NCBI GenBank assembly: GCA_002351955.1
Contig: DEHO01000014.1
Span: 96,958-110,365 of the forward strand
From: Flavobacteriales bacterium UBA2798
Lineage (GTDB): Bacteria > Bacteroidota > Bacteroidia > Flavobacteriales_D > UBA2798
Direction of reading: 5' to 3'
DNA: 13,408 bases
Below, in pieces: positions 1 to 6,611 of the stretch. Position 1 is the first letter of the stretch, and each line of letters opens with the position of its first letter. The position numbers were made by a program, and so were the translations under genes. Under the pieces are notes generated by a model. It saw only the letters and a program-made list of their open reading frames with translations. It was not told the origin of the DNA and searched no databases.

Positions 1-1
1 A

Positions 2-1285
2 TATCCCACTAACCTCGAAGAGAATATGTGGTGGGAGTCCTTCGACAGCAATACCCGCACATTTAAGGGTGTAAATTTTATGGTATTGTCTGATGGCAAT
101 AACTCTGAACACCTCATTTCTCCTTTCAACGTGAAACTCTATCTCTATCAGGCGGGGAAAGATCCGATCTTCATCAAGACCTGGCGGATCGAGAACATGA
201 AACATTTTATGTCGAAGGAATACAAGAACCTTACGATCTCCTTTAAAGATATCGATGTGCCAAGTGGAACATGGCGTTTGGGATTGTTTGTGGATGCAGA
301 TGATGAAGTGAAGGAAGACAATGGCGACAATGCCATGTTGTTTAAAAAAGATGTGATCATTAAAGATCTTCCTGCAGAGCAAACAACTACACCTGTAAAA
401 GAGGATAAGCAGGAAGGAATTCAGTCGGATCCTGAGCCTGCGGTGGATGAATTGCAGGACGCAAAAAACAATCTGACCAACTCAACGAAAAATCTTGCTA
501 CAAAAGAGTTCGAATACAAAAACAACAAAGCCAAAATGTCGCCTTATGAGCAAAAGCTGGCTGAACTCGAAATTGAAGAATTGAAATATACGCAGGAGAA
601 AAATAAACTCGCACTTGAACGTGTAGAGAAAACAAAAAAGAAGACCATAAATATCGACAAACAGCAAGAGTTTGTTGCCAAAGAACAAGAGTTGGAATTA
701 AAAGCTAACCAGGCGGCCAAACAACGTTCTGAACTTGCTGCAGTGAAAACACAGAACAGTGATTATACACGAAAAATGACTGATTACGATAATCAGATCG
801 CTACCAAAGAATCGCAAATTTCTGCTGCCAAACCAATGAATAAGGTGGATTCGATCGACCTGGATATTCGTAAAAATGAACTGGAAGAATTACGGTACCG
901 TAAAAACGCTGCTGCGTTCGGAAAAGAAAGAACGGAGAAAGCAATGGCAATGACAATCGCCGACCAGGAAAATGCCCGCTTAAAAGGATTGGAAGATGAT
1001 AACAACAAACAGGCGGAACAGTCAGCTTCGAAAGTGCGGAATTTGTATGCCGATAAAAAGCAAGCCGAAAAAGATGCAAAAAAAGCAGACAATAAGGCCA
1101 AAGTTGATAACAGCAAGCTAAAAGTGAAAATCAAAGTGCTGAAACAGGAGATCGCATCAAATGAAAAATCTCTGAACAAGGAAAAAGCCAAGAAAAAACA
1201 GAATCCGGAAAAAATTGCGCAATTGGAAAAAGACCTGGCCGAAAAGAAAACACGCTTGGCAGAAATGGAAGCACAGTTGAGGTAA
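2..1285 (+). CDS. CARDB-like domain plus long coiled-coil protein (5' partial)
   Basis: I do not recognise a named family for this gene. The reading frame is open to the left edge of the window. The first Met (base 26) falls inside what looks like the opening of a beta-sandwich, so the true start probably lies upstream. Counting from that Met, residues ~15-115 resemble a CARDB-type adhesion domain, with alternating hydrophobic strands and the motif VDADDEVKEDNGDNA, which is like the VD..n.v.E.NE.NN signature of that family. A Pro/Glu linker follows (~116-140). From ~140 to 419 there are almost 280 residues rich in Lys, Glu, Ala and Gln with few prolines, a strong coiled-coil pattern. No transmembrane segment or C-terminal sorting domain is visible. 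The upstream part may hold a signal peptide or more domains. The gene ends at a bidirectional terminator. A structural, envelope or surface filament role is only inference. Confidence 0.75.
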   Translation, partial: YPTNLEENMWWESFDSNTRTFKGVNFMVLSDGNNSEHLISPFNVKLYLYQAGKDPIFIKTWRIENMKHFMSKEYKNLTISFKDIDVPSGTWRLGLFVDADDEVKEDNGDNAMLFKKDVIIKDLPAEQTTTPVKEDKQEGIQSDPEPAVDELQDAKNNLTNSTKNLATKEFEYKNNKAKMSPYEQKLAELEIEELKYTQEKNKLALERVEKTKKKTINIDKQQEFVAKEQELELKANQAAKQRSELAAVKTQNSDYTRKMTDYDNQIATKESQISAAKPMNKVDSIDLDIRKNELEELRYRKNAAAFGKERTEKAMAMTIADQENARLKGLEDDNNKQAEQSASKVRNLYADKKQAEKDAKKADNKAKVDNSKLKVKIKVLKQEIASNEKSLNKEKAKKKQNPEKIAQLEKDLAEKKTRLAEMEAQLR

Positions 1286-1335
1286 ATACATTCGGAAAAA
1301 TAGTCGTTTTCGACAATTTCAGAAAAATAAAAAAT

Positions 1336-1374
1336 AAAAGGGGCAATCGGAATTCAATTCCTTTTGCCCCTTTT
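1336..1374. terminator. Bidirectional rho-independent terminator
   Basis: A perfect 11-bp stem pairs AAAAGGGGCAA (1336-1346) with TTGCCCCTTTT (1364-1374). The loop contains a further GGAA/TTCC pairing (1349-1352 with 1358-1361). The right arm ends in TTTT for the + strand. The left flank is an A-rich run (1322-1339) that reads as a U-tract on the - strand. It lies between two convergent genes, so it can end both transcripts. Confidence 0.9.
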
Positions 1375-1392
1375 CAATTGCGGTGTTTTTAA

Positions 1393-2460
1393 TCAAGGTA
1401 TCGTAAAATTCACCTGAACATTTACGGTCTCTGTTCCCAATGCCGACAGCGTAAAACTGATCGTGCTCAGGGGAGTATTGATGTGATCTCCTGATGTGAA
1501 ATTTCCGTCACCATTGGCATCGTGCAGAACGTAGGCGTAATAGGTGCCCGGATGCATATAGGTGAATTGGTATTGATTGTCTTCTGCGGGTAACATTACA
1601 TAGCGCGAGCGGAATTTTAAATTCTGACTTAAAAAAGAAAATCCGGAGAAAAGCGGTTGTGTGGTAAAAATCACATAGTTTTTTGTTCCTGCTGCCGGTG
1701 TAATGGCTCCAGAAAAACTGATGTTGACCGTTGTTTTCCCCAGGTAAGGTTGATCATTTTCCGGGTAGGGCTCTGTTGATGTATTGAAGAAAATGGATTC
1801 TGACATGGTGCTGAATGCATTGCTCAGGTCCTTTGCCAATACTTTGCGCGGAAAATCGAATAGTGAGTCTGCTATATGTGCTGATGTGCTGTCTTTTAAT
1901 TTGGCTGTCCAGGTCATGTGCAATTGTGCCGGTGCAACTGTATTGTATCTGCTGGTGTAGGTGCGCATGTACAAACTGTCGTTACTGAAGCGGAATTCCG
2001 ACCAGGCTCTTGCTTGTCCGGCAACAAAATCTGAAAAACGGTAATAGGCCGATTGTGCAGTTTCTGATACGCTGTCGCATTGCAAATAGGAAATGCGTTG
2101 TGATCCCGCAAAGCCTCCACCATTACGAAATGCGATGCGGTATTCATTGTTGTATCGCGTTACAAAAAACGACATGAAAATATCGTTCAGCGAATCGAGC
2201 TCCGATTTTGAAGAGATCTGTCCGGGAGCGATTGGACGCAGATCGACTGTCCAGTCGGGAAATCCTCCAAGCGATGTGGTTGAGGTAACCGGTCCGCTCC
2301 AGATTCCTTTAATTCGGTTAAGCATACCGTATCCGTAAACCGGGGTGCTTGCAGTAAGACCGGGATCTGTAACCGGTGGATCGATAGTGTCGCCTTTATC
2401 GCGTTTGCAGGAGGAAAATACAAGAGCAATAGCAAGAGTAAATACCAGGAACTTTTTCAT
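1393..2460 (-). CDS. Lipoprotein of unknown function with C-terminal EF-hand-like loop
   Basis: This is a 355-residue predicted lipoprotein. Its signal peptide has basic KK, a hydrophobic core (residues 4-15) and a lipobox ending in FSSC, which puts the lipidated Cys at residue 18. The charged residues just after Cys (KRDKGD) recall lipoprotein export signals of Bacteroidota, so surface exposure is possible but not shown. The body is rich in Ser, Thr and aromatics, as in secreted beta-proteins. Residues 314-325 form a 12-residue loop with Asp/Asn at positions 1, 3, 5, 7 and 12 (D314, N316, D318, N320, D325) and Gly at 6, the geometry of an EF-hand or dockerin calcium loop. A short beta-rich tail follows. 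It is the last gene of a three-gene operon and starts 3 nt after the stop of the gene before it. I do not recognise the family. A role in the outer membrane with its two barrel-like partners is inferred from context. Confidence 0.75.
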   Translation of the reverse strand: MKKFLVFTLAIALVFSSCKRDKGDTIDPPVTDPGLTASTPVYGYGMLNRIKGIWSGPVTSTTSLGGFPDWTVDLRPIAPGQISSKSELDSLNDIFMSFFVTRYNNEYRIAFRNGGGFAGSQRISYLQCDSVSETAQSAYYRFSDFVAGQARAWSEFRFSNDSLYMRTYTSRYNTVAPAQLHMTWTAKLKDSTSAHIADSLFDFPRKVLAKDLSNAFSTMSESIFFNTSTEPYPENDQPYLGKTTVNISFSGAITPAAGTKNYVIFTTQPLFSGFSFLSQNLKFRSRYVMLPAEDNQYQFTYMHPGTYYAYVLHDANGDGNFTSGDHINTPLSTISFTLSALGTETVNVQVNFTIP

Positions 2461-2463
2461 AAA

Positions 2464-3057
2464 TCAATTAATGTTAAATCCTAATCCAAAGGAAATTCTG
2501 AATTCGTTGAGCGAGGCGCTGTTGTAATTATCCATGAATCTTCCTGCAATATACCGGGCACTGAGCCATAGATGAAACCACTTCTGACCGTAATAATTAA
2601 ATCCGATGGAGGGCGAAATCAGTGGCGTTGCCACCATTTCCATTTCGTAAGGCAATAATGTTTGCAGACAAGGATCACCAAAACAGGGATCGCTGGCCTG
2701 ACCAAGATTGATTCCGGGTTCGAGCCCGATATAAGGATCGAAACTGGATTTCGTTTTAAAATGATAAAGTGGTCCTGCAAACAGCGAGTGGTGGAGTTTC
2801 AAAGGTGTTTTCCCATTGAACGAAGAAAGAAACCAGTATCCGCTGCCGCGCAGGGAAACTTTTTCATCGAGGTAAAATTCAATATTGCCGTCGAGATAGA
2901 TTTGATTCGCTGATAATTCAAACATTTTTCCATACGACAATGCTCCTCTTGCGCAGAATAGTCCTTTATGGATGTATTGTTTTCCTTCTTGTGCATTGCT
3001 TTTTCCGACTGCAAAAAGTACAAGTAGAATGGCTAATGTGCGGATGTGTTTTACCAT
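2464..3057 (-). CDS. Predicted outer membrane beta-barrel protein (197 aa)
   Basis: This is a secreted protein of unknown function. Its signal peptide (residues 1-22) has a basic start, the hydrophobic core LAILLVLFAV and an SNA cleavage site before QEGK. The rest alternates hydrophobic and polar residues in short stretches, with many Gly and aromatic residues (SGYWFLSSF, FHLWLSARYIAG), which suggests a small 8-stranded barrel. It ends in FGLGFNIN, a plausible last strand. Cysteines in DPCFGDPC (near residue 128) could form a disulfide in a loop. The start codon overlaps the last 7 nt of the preceding gene, and the stop is 3 nt before the lipoprotein start, so translation of the three is probably coupled. 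It resembles generic Bacteroidota porin-like or conserved hypothetical barrels. I cannot assign a substrate. Confidence 0.7.
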   Translation of the reverse strand: MVKHIRTLAILLVLFAVGKSNAQEGKQYIHKGLFCARGALSYGKMFELSANQIYLDGNIEFYLDEKVSLRGSGYWFLSSFNGKTPLKLHHSLFAGPLYHFKTKSSFDPYIGLEPGINLGQASDPCFGDPCLQTLLPYEMEMVATPLISPSIGFNYYGQKWFHLWLSARYIAGRFMDNYNSASLNEFRISFGLGFNIN

Positions 3058-3686
3058 AAATCTGCGATTCGGATGTTAAGACTGGCGGTGAGTAATAAAT
3101 GTCCTTCTAGTGTTGCATCATCATGTGGCGGTGCCATTTGTAGTTCCTTGATTCCGTTTACTTCTTCAATATGGTAATGAAGGTCTTTACCGAGGTGAAT
3201 CATGTATTGCGCAGAAAAGGAAATATCAAATTTCTCCGTGATGTGCCAATGCGCTCCCAAACCCATTTGGGTGGCAGAGCTCCAGCGTTGCTGACTTTGT
3301 CCGGAGTTGTCTTTTACCAATGTGTTAAACGGTGTTACTCTGGTGTAATCGAAACAATGTCCGGCAAGGAAATAAGGTGTAATTTTTTTCTCTCCTGTAG
3401 AAAAAGGATAAAACATTACACTCCAACCAATATGTCCGTCGGCCCTGCGACCCAATCCTCCGATGTCGGTGAGGATGTAATCGGCGAACCATTCGGTGTT
3501 GAGACGCTTGCCAAGACGGAGTCGGAATTGTCCGCCTGTTCCAAAACCGCTGTACCCCGCATCGCCAAACAGACTGCTGGTGGTGCGTAATCCGACCTGC
3601 AGAGTTCCGGAGCCTTCAAACTTGCCGGATTCCTGAGAATGAGCGGCAAAGGGAATAAAAAGAAATAAAATCAGAACAGTCCTCAT
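3051..3686 (-). CDS. Predicted outer membrane beta-barrel protein (211 aa)
   Basis: This is the first gene of the - strand operon. The signal peptide is residues 1-17 (hydrophobic VLILFLFIPFAA, then AHS before QESGK). The mature protein has repeated amphipathic strands with Gly and aromatics, such as GQFRLRLGKRL, EWFADYILTD, GWSVMFYPF, TPYFLAGHCF and FDISFSAQYMIHLG. This pattern fits a small outer membrane barrel of the OmpA/OmpW-like or Bacteroidota barrel type. No OmpA C-terminal peptidoglycan-binding domain is present. Strand content and length parallel those of the next gene, so the pair may be distant paralogues or may assemble together, but their direct sequence similarity is low by eye. 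The function is unknown. The upstream intergenic region is shared with ctaA and contains a 9-bp inverted repeat. Confidence 0.7.
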   Translation of the reverse strand: MRTVLILFLFIPFAAHSQESGKFEGSGTLQVGLRTTSSLFGDAGYSGFGTGGQFRLRLGKRLNTEWFADYILTDIGGLGRRADGHIGWSVMFYPFSTGEKKITPYFLAGHCFDYTRVTPFNTLVKDNSGQSQQRWSSATQMGLGAHWHITEKFDISFSAQYMIHLGKDLHYHIEEVNGIKELQMAPPHDDATLEGHLLLTASLNIRIADLW

Positions 3687-3732
3687 ACAATCTTGTTTTA
3701 TATCCTAACGACAACACTTTTGCCAAAGGTTG

Positions 3733-3760
3733 CATGAAAAGGGTGAAAATTCTTTTCATG
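3733..3760. promoter_or_regulatory. 9-bp inverted repeat between divergent genes (candidate operator)
   Basis: CATGAAAAG (3733-3741) and CTTTTCATG (3752-3760) form a perfect inverted repeat with a 10-nt spacer. The centres of the half-sites are 19 bp apart, about two helical turns. An outer TTGCAT (3730-3735) and ATGCAA (3764-3769) echo the symmetry imperfectly. It lies between the divergent ctaA and barrel-protein genes, about 30 bp upstream of the ctaA -7 element, so a dimeric regulator site is plausible. It lacks a T-tract, which argues against a terminator. Confidence 0.45.
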
Positions 3761-3788
3761 ATGATGCAAGATAAGTAAAATCGGACCG

Positions 3789-3796
3789 TAATTTTG
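3789..3796 (+). promoter_or_regulatory. TAnnTTTG -7 element of ctaA
   Basis: TAATTTTG matches the Bacteroidota sigma-ABfr -7 consensus TAnnTTTG exactly and ends 5 nt before the ctaA ATG. No clear -33 TTTG is seen. Initiation at the usual distance would fall at or within a few bases of the start codon. Confidence 0.6.
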
Positions 3797-3801
3797 CCTT
3801 C

Positions 3802-4806
3802 ATGATCAAGCGATTCTCAATTCTGACGAAGCTCACCCTGATAGCTGTTCTGCTGGTTGTTCTGGCGGGTAGTGTTGTCCGCATGAGTGGTTCGGGCATG
3901 GGTTGTCCCGACTGGCCGCGTTGTTTCGGGCAGTGGATTCCTCCAACGGATATTTCACAATTACCTGCCGACTACAAAGAAGTGTACGCAGCCAAACGCG
4001 CAAAAAAACTTGAGGATTTTTGCCGACTGCTCGACCGGACCGGTTTTTCGCAGGAAGCCACTGCAATGCGTAGCGATTCTTCTTTATTGGAGGAACAGGA
4101 TTTTAACGCAACAAAAACATGGACAGAATACATCAATCGCTTAATAGGATTTGTTTCGGGTAATTTGATGTTGGTGCAATTTATTCTTTCGCTCTGGTGG
4201 TGGAAAACAGATAAGCGCCTGATCTTTTTCTGTTTGCTCAATTTGATTCTGCTTGCAGTAACCGCATGGTTTGGTGCCATTGTGGTTGCTACCAATCTCT
4301 TACCCTGGGTTCTTACGGTACATATGGTTCTTGCATTGCTGATCATTGTTTTGCAGGTTGTCATCATAGAGCGTGCATCAATGCAGAAAGAAAAAATTCA
4401 GGTACCCAAAACGATTCGTGTTTTATTGGGACTTGTAATTGTGATCGGACTCCTCCAGATATTGATGGGGACACAGATTCGTCAGCAAATCGATGCTTTG
4501 TACGCGCAATTCGGTGGAGAGGATCGTCATTTGTGGATCGATCAACTCACAACCATATTTTACATTCACCGTTCTTTTTCGTGGATGATTGTATTGTTGA
4601 CCATTTTCATTTGGTACAAGCTGCGCGAATCATCGGTGGAATTACCCGGAATAAAATTCTTGTTTTCTGTAATTGCAATTGAAGTGGTAAGCGGTGCAAC
4701 ACTGGCCTATTTCAATATGCCTGCACTAATTCAACCTTTGCATTTGTTACTGGCCTGCATGATGATCATTGTGCAGATGCGGATGTTCCTTCAAACCCAA
4801 TCATAG
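3802..4806 (+). CDS. ctaA: Heme A synthase (CtaA/COX15 family)
   Basis: It converts heme O to heme A for cytochrome c oxidase, in the cytoplasmic membrane. The 334 residues contain about eight hydrophobic segments. TM1 (~8-26) is followed by the family motif VVRMSGSGMGCPDWPRCFG. Cys35 and Cys41 there match the external cysteine pair of the Bacillus-type CtaA. The second motif is TEYINRLIG, with the expected Glu at 109. The residue three places on, a heme-ligating His in the Bacillus enzyme, is Asn112 here. The other expected histidines are seen at H174 (TVHMVLA), H256 (YIHRSF) and H314 (QPLHLL). A ~55-residue hydrophilic loop separates TM1 from TM2. The start is the first Met, 5 nt after a -7 element. 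A small MscS-like gene follows after 14 nt and is probably cotranscribed. Confidence 0.92.
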   Translation: MIKRFSILTKLTLIAVLLVVLAGSVVRMSGSGMGCPDWPRCFGQWIPPTDISQLPADYKEVYAAKRAKKLEDFCRLLDRTGFSQEATAMRSDSSLLEEQDFNATKTWTEYINRLIGFVSGNLMLVQFILSLWWWKTDKRLIFFCLLNLILLAVTAWFGAIVVATNLLPWVLTVHMVLALLIIVLQVVIIERASMQKEKIQVPKTIRVLLGLVIVIGLLQILMGTQIRQQIDALYAQFGGEDRHLWIDQLTTIFYIHRSFSWMIVLLTIFIWYKLRESSVELPGIKFLFSVIAIEVVSGATLAYFNMPALIQPLHLLLACMMIIVQMRMFLQTQS

Positions 4807-4820
4807 TTTGCTAATCGCCA

Positions 4821-5336
4821 ATGAAAACGATCGAATTTTTACATCCTTACGAATACCAGATGCTGGAAACACTGGTAGTAGTATTAGTGGTTATTGTGTT
4901 GCGTGCAATTGTTACCCGTGTTTTTCGCCGCGTTACTACTGCCATTGAAATTGAACACCGTAGAGCAAAAATGCTTGGACGTATCGTTCGCGTTTTTATC
5001 AATGTTTTGGGAGTGATCATATTATTGATGATCTGGGGTGTTGATCAGCGGGAATTGTTTCTCTTCGTTTCTTCCATGCTCACTCTCCTTGGAATTGCAT
5101 TTTTTGCGCAATGGTCTTTGTTGTCAAATATCACCTCCGCTGTTTTGCTTTTCATCAATCATCCTGCAAAAGTGGGAAGCAAAATTCAGATCATGGATAA
5201 AGACTATCCTGTTACCGGAACTATCTCTGAGATCGGAGTGTTCTTTATCACCATCAAAACCATTGAAGGCACAACGGTAACTATTCCTAATGCCGTTTTC
5301 ATTCAGCGCATGATCAGTCTTCTGCCTGAGGAATAG
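4821..5336 (+). CDS. Minimal MscS-type mechanosensitive channel domain protein
   Basis: At 171 residues this is much shorter than E. coli MscS (286). Three hydrophobic segments are visible: ~15-34, ~52-72 and ~77-110. The third and the stretch after it (FFAQWSLLSNITSAVLLFINHP) correspond to the pore-lining helix and the SN..aG/S.lL signature of MscS. The short beta domain follows (KVGSKIQI to TVTIPNAVFIQRMI, ~115-165), including the usual IPN motif. The large C-terminal alpha/beta cage domain is missing. The stop is clean, with no sign of a frameshift. The family releases ions and solutes on membrane tension, but whether such a minimal form gates alone is unclear. It probably shares an mRNA with ctaA, and no functional tie between them is evident. 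Confidence 0.82.
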   Translation: MKTIEFLHPYEYQMLETLVVVLVVIVLRAIVTRVFRRVTTAIEIEHRRAKMLGRIVRVFINVLGVIILLMIWGVDQRELFLFVSSMLTLLGIAFFAQWSLLSNITSAVLLFINHPAKVGSKIQIMDKDYPVTGTISEIGVFFITIKTIEGTTVTIPNAVFIQRMISLLPEE

Positions 5337-5342
5337 CTGTTG

Positions 5343-5372
5343 CTGAAGTCGTAATTTCGGGTTAGACTTCAG
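5343..5372 (+). terminator. Weak hairpin after the MscS-like gene
   Basis: CTGAAGTC (5343-5350) pairs perfectly with GACTTCAG (5365-5372) around a 14-nt loop. It starts 7 nt after the stop codon. No T-tract follows, so it may be a weak or factor-assisted terminator or an mRNA 3'-end stabiliser. Confidence 0.4.
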
Positions 5373-5384
5373 ATTATCAGTTAG

Positions 5385-5415
5385 TTGGCCGAAAATTTCA
5401 AAAATGTTACCTTTG
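5385..5415 (+). promoter_or_regulatory. Bacteroidota promoter of hpt-adk (TTG-N20-TAnnTTTG)
   Basis: TTG at 5385-5387 and TACCTTTG at 5408-5415, 20 nt apart, fit the Bacteroidota -33/-7 promoter. The -7 element ends only 4 nt before the hpt ATG, which predicts a leaderless or near-leaderless mRNA. Confidence 0.7.
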
Positions 5416-5419
5416 TCGG

Positions 5420-5953
5420 ATGAAGGTGACACTCAAGGACAAGACGTTCGCCCTTTACCTGCGTGAGGAGGAGATACTTGGGAACATTGCTGAGATTGGC
5501 AAGCGCATCAGTGCGGATTATGCCGGTCGTACTCCGCTATTGCTTGGTGTACTCAATGGAAGTTTCCTTTTTGCTGCTGACCTTATTCGCGAGGTGAAAT
5601 GCGATTGTCAGATCACTTTTGTAAAACTTGCTTCCTACATCGGCACAGGCTCAAGCGGCGAGGTGCGGGAATTGGTTGGATTGGCAGAAGATATTCGTGG
5701 TCGCGATATTATTGTTGTGGAGGATATTGTGGATACCGGCCTTACACTGGAAAAAGTGATGGATACCTTGCAGAAACATTCTCCTGCTTCGGTTAAAGTG
5801 GCCACACTGCTTTACAAGCCCGAAGCCTACAAGGGAAAACACAAAATAGATTACGTCGCCATGGAAATCCCCAATGCTTTTATTGTGGGCTACGGACTCG
5901 ATTACGATGGACTCGGACGTAACCTCAGAGATATTTACCAGATCGTTTCATAA
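5420..5953 (+). CDS. hpt: Hypoxanthine phosphoribosyltransferase
   Basis: This cytoplasmic purine-salvage enzyme transfers the phosphoribosyl group of PRPP to hypoxanthine (and usually guanine), giving IMP and GMP. The 177-residue length is normal for bacterial Hpt. The PRPP-binding motif is IVVEDIVDTGLTL, with acidic pair E101/D102, the likely catalytic base D105, then T106/G107. Upstream, LLGVLNGSFLFAADLIR matches the family's pyrophosphate-binding loop region. Near the C terminus, IPNAFIVGYGLDYDGLGRNL contains the purine-stacking aromatic region and the conserved GYGLDY..., typical of the family. It has its own promoter just upstream and is followed 8 nt later by adk, so the two nucleotide genes form a pair, as seen in other Bacteroidota. 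There is no Shine-Dalgarno sequence. Confidence 0.96.
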   Translation: MKVTLKDKTFALYLREEEILGNIAEIGKRISADYAGRTPLLLGVLNGSFLFAADLIREVKCDCQITFVKLASYIGTGSSGEVRELVGLAEDIRGRDIIVVEDIVDTGLTLEKVMDTLQKHSPASVKVATLLYKPEAYKGKHKIDYVAMEIPNAFIVGYGLDYDGLGRNLRDIYQIVS

Positions 5954-5961
5954 TTAAAATC

Positions 5962-6549
5962 ATGCCTATGCTGAACATTGTGTTATTTGGTCCTCCCGGT
6001 GCAGGGAAAGGTACACAGTCGGAAAATCTGATTGCAAAGTACAAACTTGTTCACCTCTCAACCGGTGATATTTTCCGTGCGAACATTAAGGGTGGAACAG
6101 AACTCGGTAATCTTGCAAAAAGTTATATCGATAAAGGTCAGCTCGTGCCGGATGAAGTAACGATACGTTTACTGGAGTCGGAAGTAAACAAGAATCCATC
6201 TGCGGGCGGATTTATTTTTGATGGTTTTCCACGCACCTCCGCACAGGCAGAAGCGCTGGATTCATTTCTGGATTCAAAAGGTCAGAGCATCACCGTTATG
6301 CTTTCGCTTGAAGTTCCCGAAGAAGAATTGAAACGCCGTTTGCTTGAAAGAGGAAAAACATCGGGACGAGCAGATGATGCTGATCCGAATGTGATTCAGA
6401 AACGGATTGATGTGTACAATGCGGAAACTACTCCGGTAAAGGCTTATTATCAGCAACAAAACAAATGCAGTGAGATTCACGGCGTTGGAAGCATTGATGA
6501 GATTTTCTCACGGCTTTCTTCTGCAATTGATGCAGCAGCAGTAAAATAA
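5962..6549 (+). CDS. adk: Adenylate kinase (short-LID form)
   Basis: It catalyses ATP + AMP = 2 ADP in the cytoplasm and keeps the adenylate pool balanced. The P-loop GPPGAGKGT is at residues 10-18. The AMP-site motifs LSTGDIFR and FDGFPRTSAQAEAL follow, then LLERGKTSGRADD (~127-139). At 195 residues the protein lacks the ~30-residue LID insertion and the zinc cysteines of long bacterial enzymes. The short form is common in Bacteroidota. Two Met codons stand close together (residues 1 and 3). I chose the first, 8 nt after the hpt stop, but initiation at the second would change only two residues. It is cotranscribed with hpt and is followed by a hairpin terminator before obgE. Confidence 0.97.
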   Translation: MPMLNIVLFGPPGAGKGTQSENLIAKYKLVHLSTGDIFRANIKGGTELGNLAKSYIDKGQLVPDEVTIRLLESEVNKNPSAGGFIFDGFPRTSAQAEALDSFLDSKGQSITVMLSLEVPEEELKRRLLERGKTSGRADDADPNVIQKRIDVYNAETTPVKAYYQQQNKCSEIHGVGSIDEIFSRLSSAIDAAAVK

Positions 6550-6572
6550 TTAATCGCAAACACACCAACCGG

Positions 6573-6600
6573 ACCTGTCTGCGGACAGGTTTTGTTGTTT
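6573..6600 (+). terminator. Hairpin terminator or attenuator between adk and obgE
   Basis: ACCTGTC (6573-6579) and GACAGGT (6584-6590) form a perfect 7-bp stem with a TGCG loop, followed directly by the T-rich TTTGTTGTTT (6591-6600). It looks like a rho-independent terminator for hpt-adk. It ends only 11 nt before the obgE ATG, so it may also sit in the obgE leader. Confidence 0.7.
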
Positions 6601-6611
6601 AGAAAAAGAAC

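Noticed and set aside
793..1191. A 132-codon - strand frame opposite the coiled-coil gene
   Set aside because: Its Phe/Leu/Ser-rich content is the expected complement of Lys/Glu/Ala codons on the other strand. There is no start context or family match.
3171..3590. A 139-codon + strand frame opposite the first barrel gene
   Set aside because: It lies antisense to a gene with a clear signal peptide and barrel-like composition. It encodes no recognisable motif and is low in secondary structure-like patterns, so it is a shadow frame.
4266..4682. A 138-codon frame overlapping ctaA on the same strand
   Set aside because: It runs entirely inside a well-supported ctaA with all its conserved motifs. 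Its Cys/His-rich product is a frame-shifted reading of membrane-helix codons.
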